The notes beneath the pieces are model-generated. The model was not told where the DNA came from. It was given only the letters and a program-made list of their open reading frames with translations, and searched no databases. The translations under genes were made by a program, and so were the position numbers. Positions 1 through 5,681 of a stretch of 5,681 nucleotides of DNA are shown here, piece after piece (the first letter of the stretch is position 1; each line of letters opens with the position of its first letter). Source of the stretch: Bacteroidales bacterium (GTDB taxonomy: Bacteria > Bacteroidota > Bacteroidia > Bacteroidales > UBA7960); contig SKTA01000101.1 of assembly GCA_007122745.1 (NCBI GenBank), positions 1 through 5,681 on the forward strand, given 5' to 3'.

Positions 1-81
1 ATTGATCATTACGTGGTAGCCGCCAACATCAAACGCAGGATGAACAGGCTTAAGAAAGCAGAACTAACAATTCAAACATAA
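1..81 (+). CDS. nqrB: NqrB C-terminus (partial), Na+-NQR subunit B
   Basis: The window opens inside a reading frame that encodes 26 residues and stops with TAA at 79-81. The visible tail contains YVVAANIKRRMNRLKK. This resembles the conserved basic C-terminal end of NqrB, where the last membrane helix is followed by an NIKRR segment. NqrB is the large membrane subunit that carries a covalent FMN on threonine and riboflavin, and it takes part in quinone reduction and Na+ transfer; none of those sites is visible here. The identity rests on this short tail plus its position 19 bases before nqrC, the standard nqrABCDEF order. The gene is cut by the window edge and is not itself truncated. Confidence 0.88.
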   Translation: MDHYVVAANIKRRMNRLKKAELTIQT

Positions 82-100
82 ACCTGAAAAAAAGAACACC

Positions 101-793
101 ATGTCAAATCGTTATGTGTTTTTATATGCTTCCGCAATGGTTGTGATCGTGGCACTGGTATTGTCGTCCGCCGCCACATTGCTCAGGCCGTTGCAGGAGC
201 GAAACATGCGCATAGAAAAAATGCAGAATATTCTTGCTGCTATCAATATCCCTGCGCCACGGGCCGAAGCGGAGACATTGTTCGACCGTTATGTGACCAC
301 CACCAAGATTGTTAATTCCCTCGGTGAAGAGCTGGAAGGAGATGCCTTTGAGGTGGACTTGCAGGATGAAAACCGTAAGGATGTCATTGACCGTCAGCTC
401 CCCGTTTTTATTGCTGAAGTGGATGGGGAAGTTTTTTACATCGTTCCCTTAAGGGGTAACGGTCTTTGGGGCCCAATCTGGGGTTATGTCGGATTGATGT
501 CAGATATGGTCACCATTGCCGGGGCAAATTTTGACCATGCAAGTGAAACCCCAGGATTGGGAGCAGAAATTGCCGACAAGGAATTTCAGGAACAGTTTCC
601 GGGAAAACGGATTTTCGATGAAGCAGGCAATTTCAGGCCCGTGAGGGTTATTAAAGGAGGGGCTCCTCCTGATGATCCCCATGCCGTCGACGGTATCAGC
701 GGAGGGACAATTACATCAAATGGCGTGACCAACATGCTGCGCGACGGTCTGAAAGTTTATCAATCGTATTTTGAAAAAATCAGGACATCATGA
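101..793 (+). CDS. nqrC: Na+-translocating NADH:quinone reductase subunit C (NqrC)
   Basis: NqrC carries a covalently bound FMN that relays electrons on the periplasmic side of the Na+-NQR complex. The 230-residue protein starts with one membrane helix (about residues 6-28). An FMN-binding domain follows, with the typical segments GNGLWGPIWGYVGL (119-132) and ETPGLGAEI (149-157). The ApbE target motif near the C-terminus reads DGISGGT (197-203), so Thr203 (codon 707-709) is the expected flavinylated residue. The usual motif is DxxSGAT, so the residue just before the threonine is Gly instead of Ala. The protein is somewhat shorter than the Vibrio NqrC (about 257 residues as I recall), but no domain is missing. 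The ATG at 101 puts the signal-anchor helix directly at the N-terminus. It has an A-rich leader with no strong Shine-Dalgarno sequence. Its stop overlaps the nqrD start. Confidence 0.97.
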   Translation: MSNRYVFLYASAMVVIVALVLSSAATLLRPLQERNMRIEKMQNILAAINIPAPRAEAETLFDRYVTTTKIVNSLGEELEGDAFEVDLQDENRKDVIDRQLPVFIAEVDGEVFYIVPLRGNGLWGPIWGYVGLMSDMVTIAGANFDHASETPGLGAEIADKEFQEQFPGKRIFDEAGNFRPVRVIKGGAPPDDPHAVDGISGGTITSNGVTNMLRDGLKVYQSYFEKIRTS

Positions 794-1455
794 GCGAAAC
801 AACAAATAACAATACACAAAAAGAACCCTTATTCTCAAAGAAGAACCAGAAATTGTTGAGCAATCCCTTGAATAAGGACAACCCTATTACGGTTCAGGTA
901 CTTGGGATATGTTCGGTATTGGCCATCACGGTGCAGATGAAGACATCGCTCGTAATGGCAATTTCGGTGGTAGCCGTAATGGGCTCGGCAAACCTGATCA
1001 TCTCCCTGCTGCGAAAAGGGATCCCGCCACGCATTCGTATCATTGTGCAACTAACGGTGATCGCAGCACTGGTGATCCTCGTCGACCAGATCCTCAAAGC
1101 ATTCGTTTATGATGTCAGCCGGCAGCTGTCCGTGTTTGTCGGACTGATCATCACCAATTGTATCATCATGGGCCGTCTGGAGGCCTTTGCCCTTAATAAC
1201 AAACCCTGGCCATCATTCCTTGATGGTATCGGTAATGCTGCCGGATATGCCTGGGTGCTGCTCGCTGTAGGATTTTTCCGTGAGCTGCTGGGCTCAGGCT
1301 CGCTTTTTGGATACCAGGTGATACCCAATGCTTTTTATGATTTTGGCTACGAAAACAACGGATTTATGATCCTGCCACCTATGGCGCTGATCACTGTTGG
1401 GGTAATTATCTGGGTGCACCGTTCCAGGGAACGTGATCTGGTTGATATCAGTTAG
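790..1455 (+). CDS. nqrD: Na+-translocating NADH:quinone reductase subunit D (NqrD)
   Basis: NqrD is an integral membrane subunit of the NqrDE/RnfAE family. It pairs with NqrE in inverted topology, and together they hold an intramembrane [2Fe-2S] cluster that passes electrons across the membrane. The 221-residue protein has about six hydrophobic helices (roughly 33-50, 53-75, 82-103, 113-133, 146-168, 192-209). The two cluster cysteines are visible as Cys41 in LGICS and Cys124 in ITNCIIMGR. Both half-helix motifs and the DGIGNA...GFFRELLGSG stretch are characteristic. The N-terminus has a hydrophilic Asn/Lys/Gln-rich extension about 12 residues longer than in Vibrio NqrD; no other Met lies before the first cysteine, so this start is retained. 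The start overlaps the nqrC stop as ATGA, which suggests translational coupling. Confidence 0.97.
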   Translation: MSETTNNNTQKEPLFSKKNQKLLSNPLNKDNPITVQVLGICSVLAITVQMKTSLVMAISVVAVMGSANLIISLLRKGIPPRIRIIVQLTVIAALVILVDQILKAFVYDVSRQLSVFVGLIITNCIIMGRLEAFALNNKPWPSFLDGIGNAAGYAWVLLAVGFFRELLGSGSLFGYQVIPNAFYDFGYENNGFMILPPMALITVGVIIWVHRSRERDLVDIS

Positions 1456-1490
1456 CAATTTGGATGCTTATAACATAAAACTTAATTCCG

Positions 1491-2108
1491 ATGCAAGAAT
1501 TAATCAACATATTTGTAAAGTCTGTCTTTATCGACAACATGGTGTTTGCCTACTTTCTTGGCATGTGTTCCTACCTGGCAGTTTCACGAACTGTTAATAC
1601 CAGTGTTGGATTGGGTGCAGCCGTTATTTTTGTCCTGGGCATCACCGTGCCGATCAACTACCTTCTCGAGAATTTCGTGCTGGGAAGAGGTGCACTGTCG
1701 TGGCTGGGGCCTCAGTTTGCAGGTGTTGACCTCAGCTTCCTCACTTTTATCATGTTTATCGCTACCATTGCCGCCATGGTGCAGCTGGTGGAGATGATCA
1801 TCGAGAAAGCCAGTCCCACGCTGTATAACTCTCTCGGAATCTTTTTGCCACTGATTGCTGTAAACTGTGCCATCCTGGGTGGGTCACTCTTTATGCAGGA
1901 GCGCAATTTTGCCAACCTTGCCGAAGCCACCTCTTTCGGACTTGGTAGCGGCACAGGATTTTTTCTTGCGATTATTGGCATTGCCGCGATACGTGAGAAG
2001 ATCAGGTACTCCAATGTGCCTGCACCGCTCAGGGGACTGGGAATCACATTTATTCTTACAGGTCTGATGGGTATCGCTTTTATGAGCTTTATGGGTATTG
2101 AACTTTAA
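1491..2108 (+). CDS. nqrE: Na+-translocating NADH:quinone reductase subunit E (NqrE)
   Basis: NqrE is the partner of NqrD in the membrane core of Na+-NQR. The 205-residue protein has about six hydrophobic helices (roughly 4-30, 38-60, 81-104, 115-135, 150-168, 183-203). Its two cysteines for the shared [2Fe-2S] cluster are Cys26 in GMCSYLAVS and Cys126 in AVNCAILGG. The N-terminal NIFVKSVFIDNMVFAYFLGMC and the EKASPTLYNSLGIFLPLIAVNCAI stretches are strongly family-typical, and the AAIREKIRYSNVP loop is also typical. The length is close to the usual 198-202 residues. It follows nqrD after a 35-base A/T-rich gap without a visible promoter or terminator, so it is read as the same operon. RnfA is a close relative, but the linked NqrC and NqrF settle the assignment. 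Confidence 0.97.
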   Translation: MQELINIFVKSVFIDNMVFAYFLGMCSYLAVSRTVNTSVGLGAAVIFVLGITVPINYLLENFVLGRGALSWLGPQFAGVDLSFLTFIMFIATIAAMVQLVEMIIEKASPTLYNSLGIFLPLIAVNCAILGGSLFMQERNFANLAEATSFGLGSGTGFFLAIIGIAAIREKIRYSNVPAPLRGLGITFILTGLMGIAFMSFMGIEL

Positions 2109-2133
2109 AAAAATAATCTGAAAAATAACGATC

Positions 2134-3393
2134 ATGATATTCTTAGAAGCAGGAACCATTTGGGTAATTATCCTCAGCGTCGCCATGTTTCTGGTGCTTA
2201 TTCTGGCATTGGTGAGTGTGCTTTTGTATGCAAAGGCAAAATTGGTGCCCTCCGGACCGGTAAAACTGCGGATCAACGATGAAAAGGAAATGGAGGTTAA
2301 CTCCGGAGATACCCTTCTGACAACCCTTTCCCAAGAGTCGATCTATCTCCCCAGCGCTTGTGGTGGTGGAGGAACGTGTGCCATGTGCAAATGCCAGATC
2401 CTGGATGGTGCCGGAGATATTTTGCCAACGGAGGTTGGCTACTTTACACGTAAGGAAATTCAGGACAAATGGCGGCTGAGTTGCCAGGTAAAGGTCAAAC
2501 AGGACCTTGATATCAGGATTCCGAAAGAGATATTCGGAATTAAAAAATGGGAATGTGAAGTTGTTTCCAACAGAAACGTTGCCACCTTCATCAAAGAGTT
2601 TGTTGTAAAACTCCCTGTAGGGGAGGAGCTTGACTTCCAGTCAGGTGGATATATCCAGATCGATGTGCCTGCTTGTGAAGTGGAATTTAAGGATATGGAA
2701 GTGGAAGAAAAATTCCGCGAAGATTGGGACAACCTGAATATATGGGATCTTAAAATGGTCAATTCCGAACCGATTTTCAGGGCCTATTCGATGGCAAACC
2801 ATCCGGCCGAAGGAAACATCATCAAACTGAACATCCGTATCGCTACACCACCGTGGGATAAAAAGAAAAACAAGTTCATGAATGTGAATCCCGGAATCTG
2901 CTCCTCTTTCGTTTTCTCACGCAAACCTGGCGATAAGGTCATAATTTCCGGTCCGTATGGCGATTTCTTCATTAAGGATACCGAACGTGAGATGGTTTAC
3001 ATCGGTGGTGGTGCCGGAATGGCTCCGCTGCGTTCACATATCTTTCACCTGTTCCACACATTGAAAACCGGCAGAAAGGTTTCTTACTGGTATGGAGCAC
3101 GCTCCAAAAGAGAGATCTTCTATGAAGCGGATTTCCGCAAGATCGAAAAGGAGTTTCCCAATTTTACGTTCAATATCGCACTCTCAGAACCGTTACCGGA
3201 AGACAACTGGGACGGATATACCGGTTTTATACATCAGGTCGCACTCGATAATTATCTGAACAAACACCCCGAGCCGGAAGAGGTGGAGTACTATCTTTGT
3301 GGCCCGCCCATCATGAATCAATCGGTGCTGACAATGCTCGACAATCTTGGCGTACCTGAAGAAAACATTGACCTTGACGATTTTGGTGGTTAA
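2134..3393 (+). CDS. nqrF: Na+-translocating NADH:quinone reductase subunit F (NqrF), NADH dehydrogenase subunit
   Basis: NqrF is the electron entry subunit: it oxidises NADH on the cytoplasmic face and passes electrons through FAD to a [2Fe-2S] centre. The 419 residues are ordered as an N-terminal membrane anchor (about 8-32), a plant-type ferredoxin domain (about 43-131), an FAD-binding domain and a C-terminal NADH-binding domain of the ferredoxin reductase type. Cluster ligands are Cys76, Cys82, Cys85 (SACGGGGTCAMCKC) and Cys117 (LSCQ). The FAD motif RAYSMAN is at 216-222, the nucleotide motif GGGAGMAPLRSH at 291-302, and YLCGPP with the conserved Cys389 at 387-392. The C-terminus ends in the family-typical LDDFGG. 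Length is near the usual 405-425. It follows nqrE by 25 bases. It is the last nqr structural gene, with a candidate terminator just downstream. Confidence 0.98.
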   Translation: MIFLEAGTIWVIILSVAMFLVLILALVSVLLYAKAKLVPSGPVKLRINDEKEMEVNSGDTLLTTLSQESIYLPSACGGGGTCAMCKCQILDGAGDILPTEVGYFTRKEIQDKWRLSCQVKVKQDLDIRIPKEIFGIKKWECEVVSNRNVATFIKEFVVKLPVGEELDFQSGGYIQIDVPACEVEFKDMEVEEKFREDWDNLNIWDLKMVNSEPIFRAYSMANHPAEGNIIKLNIRIATPPWDKKKNKFMNVNPGICSSFVFSRKPGDKVIISGPYGDFFIKDTEREMVYIGGGAGMAPLRSHIFHLFHTLKTGRKVSYWYGARSKREIFYEADFRKIEKEFPNFTFNIALSEPLPEDNWDGYTGFIHQVALDNYLNKHPEPEEVEYYLCGPPIMNQSVLTMLDNLGVPEENIDLDDFGG

Positions 3394-3399
3394 TTATGC

Positions 3400-3423
3400 A
3401 GCCCTGATTTTCATGGCTTTTTT
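3400..3423 (+). terminator. candidate intrinsic terminator after nqrF
   Basis: Seven bases after the nqrF stop, AGCC (3400-3403) pairs with GGCT (3415-3418) and TGA (3405-3407) pairs with TCA (3411-3413) around a TTT loop. One C/T mismatch separates the two stem parts. A run of six T follows at 3418-3423, and a further T/A-rich stretch runs to 3434. The stem is short and imperfect, so it may be leaky. Its position between the last nqr gene and an unrelated transporter gene fits the end of the nqr operon. Confidence 0.5.
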
Positions 3424-3441
3424 ATAAATTTTTTCCGGGAG

Positions 3442-4335
3442 ATGACAAACAAACGTTTCGATAAGGCCGGAAAGGTGATCTGGGTTGGATTTTTCTCTAA
3501 CCTGACCCTTACACTTCTGAAACTGATTGCCGGTATACTCGGCCGAAGTGCCGCCATGGTGGCCGACGGCATCCATTCTGTTTCCGATATCATTACTGAC
3601 CTTGTGATTGCCGGCAGCCTTAAAGTTGCAGCCAAACCCAGCGACGGAAACCATAAATACGGACACGGAAAGGTGGAAACCCTTGCTGCCGCTTTTGTAG
3701 GTGGGGTGCTTTTTATGGTAGGGGCAGGTGTGTTGTATTCGGGCGCAATCAAAATCGTTGGACATTTCGGCGACAGCCCGCTTCAGCGACCCGGTATGAT
3801 CGCGCTGTATGCTGCACTCTTTTCCATAGCTGTGAAAGAAGTTTTGTTTCGATATACCCTTGTCTGGGGCAAGCGTGTCGACAGTAGTGTGCTAAAAGCC
3901 AATGCCTGGCACCACAGAAGTGATGTTTATTCATCCCTTGGGACACTGTTTGGTATTGCAGGCGCAATATTTCTCGGGCAGCAATGGGTGGTGCTTGATC
4001 CGATCGCCGCTGTCATTGTAAGCTTCTTCATTTTTAAAATAGCCATCAGCATCATTCGTGAGGCCCTTCTGGAGTTAATTGAAACATCGTTGCCACAAAA
4101 AAAAGAAAAGGAGATCCTGGAGATTGCATGCAACATCGAGGGTGTTTACAATCCACATGATCTGAAAACAAGAAAAATTGGCAGCAACATTGCAATCGAC
4201 CTGCATATTCATGTAAAACAGGATCTGAACATAAAAGAAGCACACGACATCACCGTTTGTCTGGAAAAGAAACTCAGGCAGCGTTACGGCGAAGACACAC
4301 ATATTTCGGTGCGCACAGAACCACTGGTAGGTTAA
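3442..4335 (+). CDS. cation diffusion facilitator (CDF) family transporter, probably Zn2+ efflux
   Basis: CDF proteins are dimeric H+ antiporters that export divalent metals from the cytoplasm. The 297-residue protein has six predicted membrane helices (about 12-33, 36-59, 81-105, 117-140, 158-179, 183-206) and a cytoplasmic C-terminal domain (about 208-297). The transport-site residues read HxxxD in helix 2 (His45, Asp49) and HxxxD in helix 5 (His157, Asp161). The His/Asp set is typical of zinc-type members; manganese-type members usually have Asp/Asp. A loop KPSDGNHKYGHGKVE carries Asp68, His71 and His75, matching the second metal site of E. coli FieF/YiiP. The C-terminal domain has candidate ligands His239, His255, His257, His268 and His286. 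A GGGAG sequence abuts the ATG with no spacer, but no upstream in-frame start exists and the next Met (39) would remove helix 1, so this start stands. Exact metal specificity is an inference. Confidence 0.93.
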   Translation: MTNKRFDKAGKVIWVGFFSNLTLTLLKLIAGILGRSAAMVADGIHSVSDIITDLVIAGSLKVAAKPSDGNHKYGHGKVETLAAAFVGGVLFMVGAGVLYSGAIKIVGHFGDSPLQRPGMIALYAALFSIAVKEVLFRYTLVWGKRVDSSVLKANAWHHRSDVYSSLGTLFGIAGAIFLGQQWVVLDPIAAVIVSFFIFKIAISIIREALLELIETSLPQKKEKEILEIACNIEGVYNPHDLKTRKIGSNIAIDLHIHVKQDLNIKEAHDITVCLEKKLRQRYGEDTHISVRTEPLVG

Positions 4336-4369
4336 GGTTGAGGTTAGAGGTTGGATGTTAGAGGTTGGA
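4331..4369 (+). repeat. short tandem direct repeat of a GTTAGAGGTTGGA unit
   Basis: GTTAGAGGTTGGA occurs exactly at 4343-4355 and again at 4357-4369, a 14-base period with a single T between the copies. A degenerate earlier copy (GTTAAGGTTGAG, 4331-4342) overlaps the stop codon of the CDF gene. The strand is purine- and T-rich with almost no C. No coding function is visible. Short repeats of this look are, as I recall, scattered in intergenic regions of some Bacteroidota, but that cannot be verified here. Confidence 0.8.
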
Positions 4370-4388
4370 CGAACCAAATTAATTTTTT

Positions 4389-4456
4389 CTTTGCGTTCTT
4401 AGCGTCTCTGTGGTGATAAAAAAGAATAAACCACCAAGACGCAGGAAACGTAAAAG
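4389..4456. repeat. imperfect inverted repeat in the CDF-apbE spacer
   Basis: The left arm (4389-4415) and right arm (4431-4456) are imperfect reverse complements. GCGTCT at 4402-4407 pairs with AGACGC at 4437-4442, and TGGTG at 4411-4415 pairs with CACCA at 4432-4436, with a three-base bulge in the left arm. Further out, CGTT (4394-4397) pairs with AACG (4447-4450) and CTTT (4389-4392) with AAAG (4453-4456). The central loop is about 16 A-rich bases. No T run follows the right arm, so it does not look like a standard terminator. It has the look of a dispersed REP-like or miniature palindromic element, or an mRNA hairpin; the choice between these is open. Confidence 0.6.
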
Positions 4457-4492
4457 ATATAAGCAACAACAGATAATCGACAATAATAAACA

Positions 4493-5500
4493 ATGAAAAA
4501 AACACTTCTAACGTTATCGGTTTTACTGATTATGGCAGCCTGCCAGTTCCCGGGAAGGGGACCCCAGATGGTCAATATCCGGGGGGTTGTCTTTGGTACC
4601 TATTATTCCATTATATACTATGACGACGAGGCCAGGGTACTGCAGGAGTCGATCGACAGCATTTTTCGGGATTTTAACACGTCTTTATCGTTTTACGATC
4701 CGCAATCCATCCTGTCAAAAATTAACAGAAACGAAGATGTTTATCTGGATGATTATTTCCGCACCGTATTTAAACGTTCGCAGGAAATTGCGCGCGAAAC
4801 GGATGGATTGTTTGATGCAACCGTCTTCCCGCTGGTTAACGCCTGGGGCTTTGGTGTTGAAGAACGTGCGCAGATGACATCCGATAAAGTTGATAGCCTG
4901 AAGCAGCTCGTCGGTTACGAAAAAGTATGGATTGAAAACAATAGGGTTGGTAAAGCAGATGAACGCATCCAATTGGATTTTAATGCCATAGCAAAAGGGT
5001 ATGCCGCAGATGTGATCGGTAATTTTCTTGCATCAAAAGACATAGATGCCTTTATGGTCGAGATCGGAGGGGACCTTGTGGCAAAAGGAGCAAAGCCGGA
5101 TGGAACAAAATGGCGTATCGGTCTGGAGATTCCTGCTAAAACAGAGGATGCACAACAGGAATGGCACTATTTTGTTGAGGTTTATAACCAGGGACTTGCC
5201 ACCTCCGGTGATTACCGTCGCTACGTTGAAGAAGACAGCAAAAGATATTCCCATACGATTGATCCCGGAACAGGTTATCCGGTGCAGCATCATCTGATGA
5301 GCGCTTCCGTATTTGCCGGTGATGCGATGTCTGCAGATGCTTACGCAACGGCATTTATGGTGATGGGCTTCGATAAAGCGATCACTTTTGTTGAAGGACG
5401 CGATGACCTTGAGGCTTACTTTATTTTTGCCGACGAAAATGATGGCTTTGGGTATTATGCCAGCAGCGGACTTGAGCTGCTCTCCCGCGATGATCTCTGA
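4493..5500 (+). CDS. apbE: FAD:protein FMN transferase (ApbE), lipoprotein
   Basis: ApbE transfers FMN from FAD to a threonine of target proteins through a phosphoester bond; in NQR-bearing bacteria the targets are NqrC and NqrB. The 335-residue protein begins with a lipoprotein signal: KK, a hydrophobic stretch (4-16) and MAAC with Cys17 as the lipidated residue. The residues after Cys17 (QFPGRG) lack the acidic export signal of Bacteroidota surface lipoproteins, so a periplasm-facing location is inferred. Family motifs appear in order: GTYYSI (35-40), the DFNAIAKGYAAD block (162-173), IGGDLVAKG (191-199), ATSGDYRR (236-243), HTIDPGTGYP (254-263) and ADAYATAFMVMG (281-292), where Asp282 and Thr286 correspond to metal-binding residues of the family. 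Length is typical. The leader is A-rich with no clear Shine-Dalgarno sequence. It is separated from nqrF by the CDF gene, so it probably has its own transcript or depends on read-through. Confidence 0.96.
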   Translation: MKKTLLTLSVLLIMAACQFPGRGPQMVNIRGVVFGTYYSIIYYDDEARVLQESIDSIFRDFNTSLSFYDPQSILSKINRNEDVYLDDYFRTVFKRSQEIARETDGLFDATVFPLVNAWGFGVEERAQMTSDKVDSLKQLVGYEKVWIENNRVGKADERIQLDFNAIAKGYAADVIGNFLASKDIDAFMVEIGGDLVAKGAKPDGTKWRIGLEIPAKTEDAQQEWHYFVEVYNQGLATSGDYRRYVEEDSKRYSHTIDPGTGYPVQHHLMSASVFAGDAMSADAYATAFMVMGFDKAITFVEGRDDLEAYFIFADENDGFGYYASSGLELLSRDDL

Positions 5501-5527
5501 AAAAACTTTGGTGTTCGGCTTCTTTGA

Positions 5528-5558
5528 TTTGTGAAGGAATAATCGTATATTTACTTTG
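5528..5558 (+). promoter_or_regulatory. candidate Bacteroidota-type promoter for the gene at 5591
   Basis: TTTG at 5528-5531 is followed after 19 bases by TTACTTTG at 5551-5558. This fits the Bacteroidota primary sigma pattern (-33 TTTG, spacer near 19-21, -7 TAnnTTTG) with one mismatch in the -7 box. Transcription would begin a few bases after 5558, roughly at 5563-5566, leaving a leader of about 25 bases before the ATG at 5591. A second TTTG at 5523-5526 would give a 24-base spacer and fits less well. It lies in the only non-coding gap between apbE and the next gene. Confidence 0.6.
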
Positions 5559-5590
5559 TAGAAATTGATTGTTATGAACACATCATTGTT

Positions 5591-5681
5591 ATGAAAAAAG
5601 CACAAAAACTTCGTTTGGGAATCTTTGTCTTCATCAGCACTTCCCTGCTGTTGTTGTTGATTCTCTATTTTGCTGCCCAGG
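5591..5681 (+). CDS. probable MlaD/MCE-family lipid transport protein, N-terminus only (partial)
   Basis: An open frame starts at ATG 5591 and runs off the window after 30 codons. It encodes MKKAQKLRLGIFVF followed by a leucine-rich membrane helix (about residues 10-28) and ends ...LYFAAQ. A short basic start, a (K)LRLGIFV segment and a single uncleaved anchor helix are typical of MlaD-type proteins. Those proteins hold a periplasmic MCE domain and move phospholipids between membranes with an ABC transporter. The MCE domain itself would lie beyond the window, so the family call rests on the N-terminus only; any other single-anchor periplasmic protein is possible. The start overlaps the stop of a six-codon frame (5574-5594) as ATGA. 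A candidate promoter lies just upstream. Confidence 0.55.
   Translation, partial: MKKAQKLRLGIFVFISTSLLLLLILYFAAQ

Noticed and set aside
1884..2276. A 130-codon reverse-strand open frame across the nqrE-nqrF junction.
   Set aside because: It is opposite two conserved nqr genes, and its product is low-complexity and unlike any family I recognise.
101..3393. The possibility that these genes belong to an Rnf complex instead of NQR.
   Set aside because: NqrC and NqrF are of the NQR type, with a membrane-anchored ferredoxin-reductase fusion ending in LDDFGG, and there is no RnfB or RnfC-like gene. The order matches nqrBCDEF.
3394..3765. A 123-codon reverse-strand open frame opposite the start of the CDF gene, reaching the nqrF stop.
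   Set aside because: The + strand CDF gene has clear metal-site motifs over the same bases, and the reverse product has no recognisable features.
4384..4394. TTTTCTTTGC considered as a -7 promoter box for apbE.
   Set aside because: No TTTG lies at the right distance upstream, and the sequence is part of the left arm of the inverted repeat. I could not support a promoter for apbE from sequence alone.
5462..5481. A perfect six-base stem (AGCAGC/GCTGCT) with an eight-base loop near the apbE 3' end.
   Set aside because: It lies inside the coding sequence before the stop codon and has no T run after it, so it does not qualify as a terminator; a six-base stem is readily found by chance.
5033..5605. 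A 190-codon reverse-strand open frame antisense to the end of apbE.
   Set aside because: It lies almost wholly opposite a well-supported apbE, runs through the promoter region, and its translation shows no recognisable domain. It is a shadow of the coding strand.

Overview
This window carries the 3' part of a sodium-pumping NADH:quinone oxidoreductase (Na+-NQR) operon and its downstream neighbours, all on the + strand. The organism is most likely a member of the Bacteroidota. That rests on A-rich leaders with weak or absent Shine-Dalgarno sequences, a promoter near the 3' end that resembles the Bacteroidota -33 TTTG / -7 TAnnTTTG pattern, an ApbE made as a lipoprotein, and the general look of the proteins. 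The placement is an inference, because no rRNA or other marker gene is present.

Layout: bases 1-81 hold the last 26 codons of nqrB. They are followed by complete nqrC (101-793), nqrD (790-1455, sharing ATGA with nqrC), nqrE (1491-2108) and nqrF (2134-3393). The gaps are 35 bases or less, so these genes are almost certainly one transcription unit, with nqrA and most of nqrB lying upstream of the window. A candidate intrinsic terminator (3400-3423) follows nqrF. Next come a zinc-type cation diffusion facilitator gene (3442-4335), a 157-base spacer with a short tandem repeat and an imperfect inverted repeat (about 4331-4456), a lipoprotein apbE (4493-5500), a likely promoter (5528-5558), and the first 30 codons of a probable MlaD/MCE-type lipid transport protein (5591 to the window end).

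How the genes work together: NqrF oxidises NADH through FAD and a [2Fe-2S] ferredoxin domain. Electrons cross the membrane through the cluster held by the paired cysteines of NqrD and NqrE, reach the covalently bound FMN on NqrC and NqrB, and finally reduce quinone while Na+ is exported. ApbE is the flavin transferase that attaches FMN to threonines of NqrC and NqrB. The enzyme and one of its target sites (NqrC Thr203) are therefore both in this window. The CDF transporter between nqrF and apbE has no evident link to NQR.

All the key cofactor residues I looked for are present and no gene appears broken. I see no new biological system here. The points worth a second look are the repeat-bearing spacer, the CDF gene separating nqrF from apbE, the SGGT variant of the NqrC flavinylation motif, and the small leader arrangement before the last gene.
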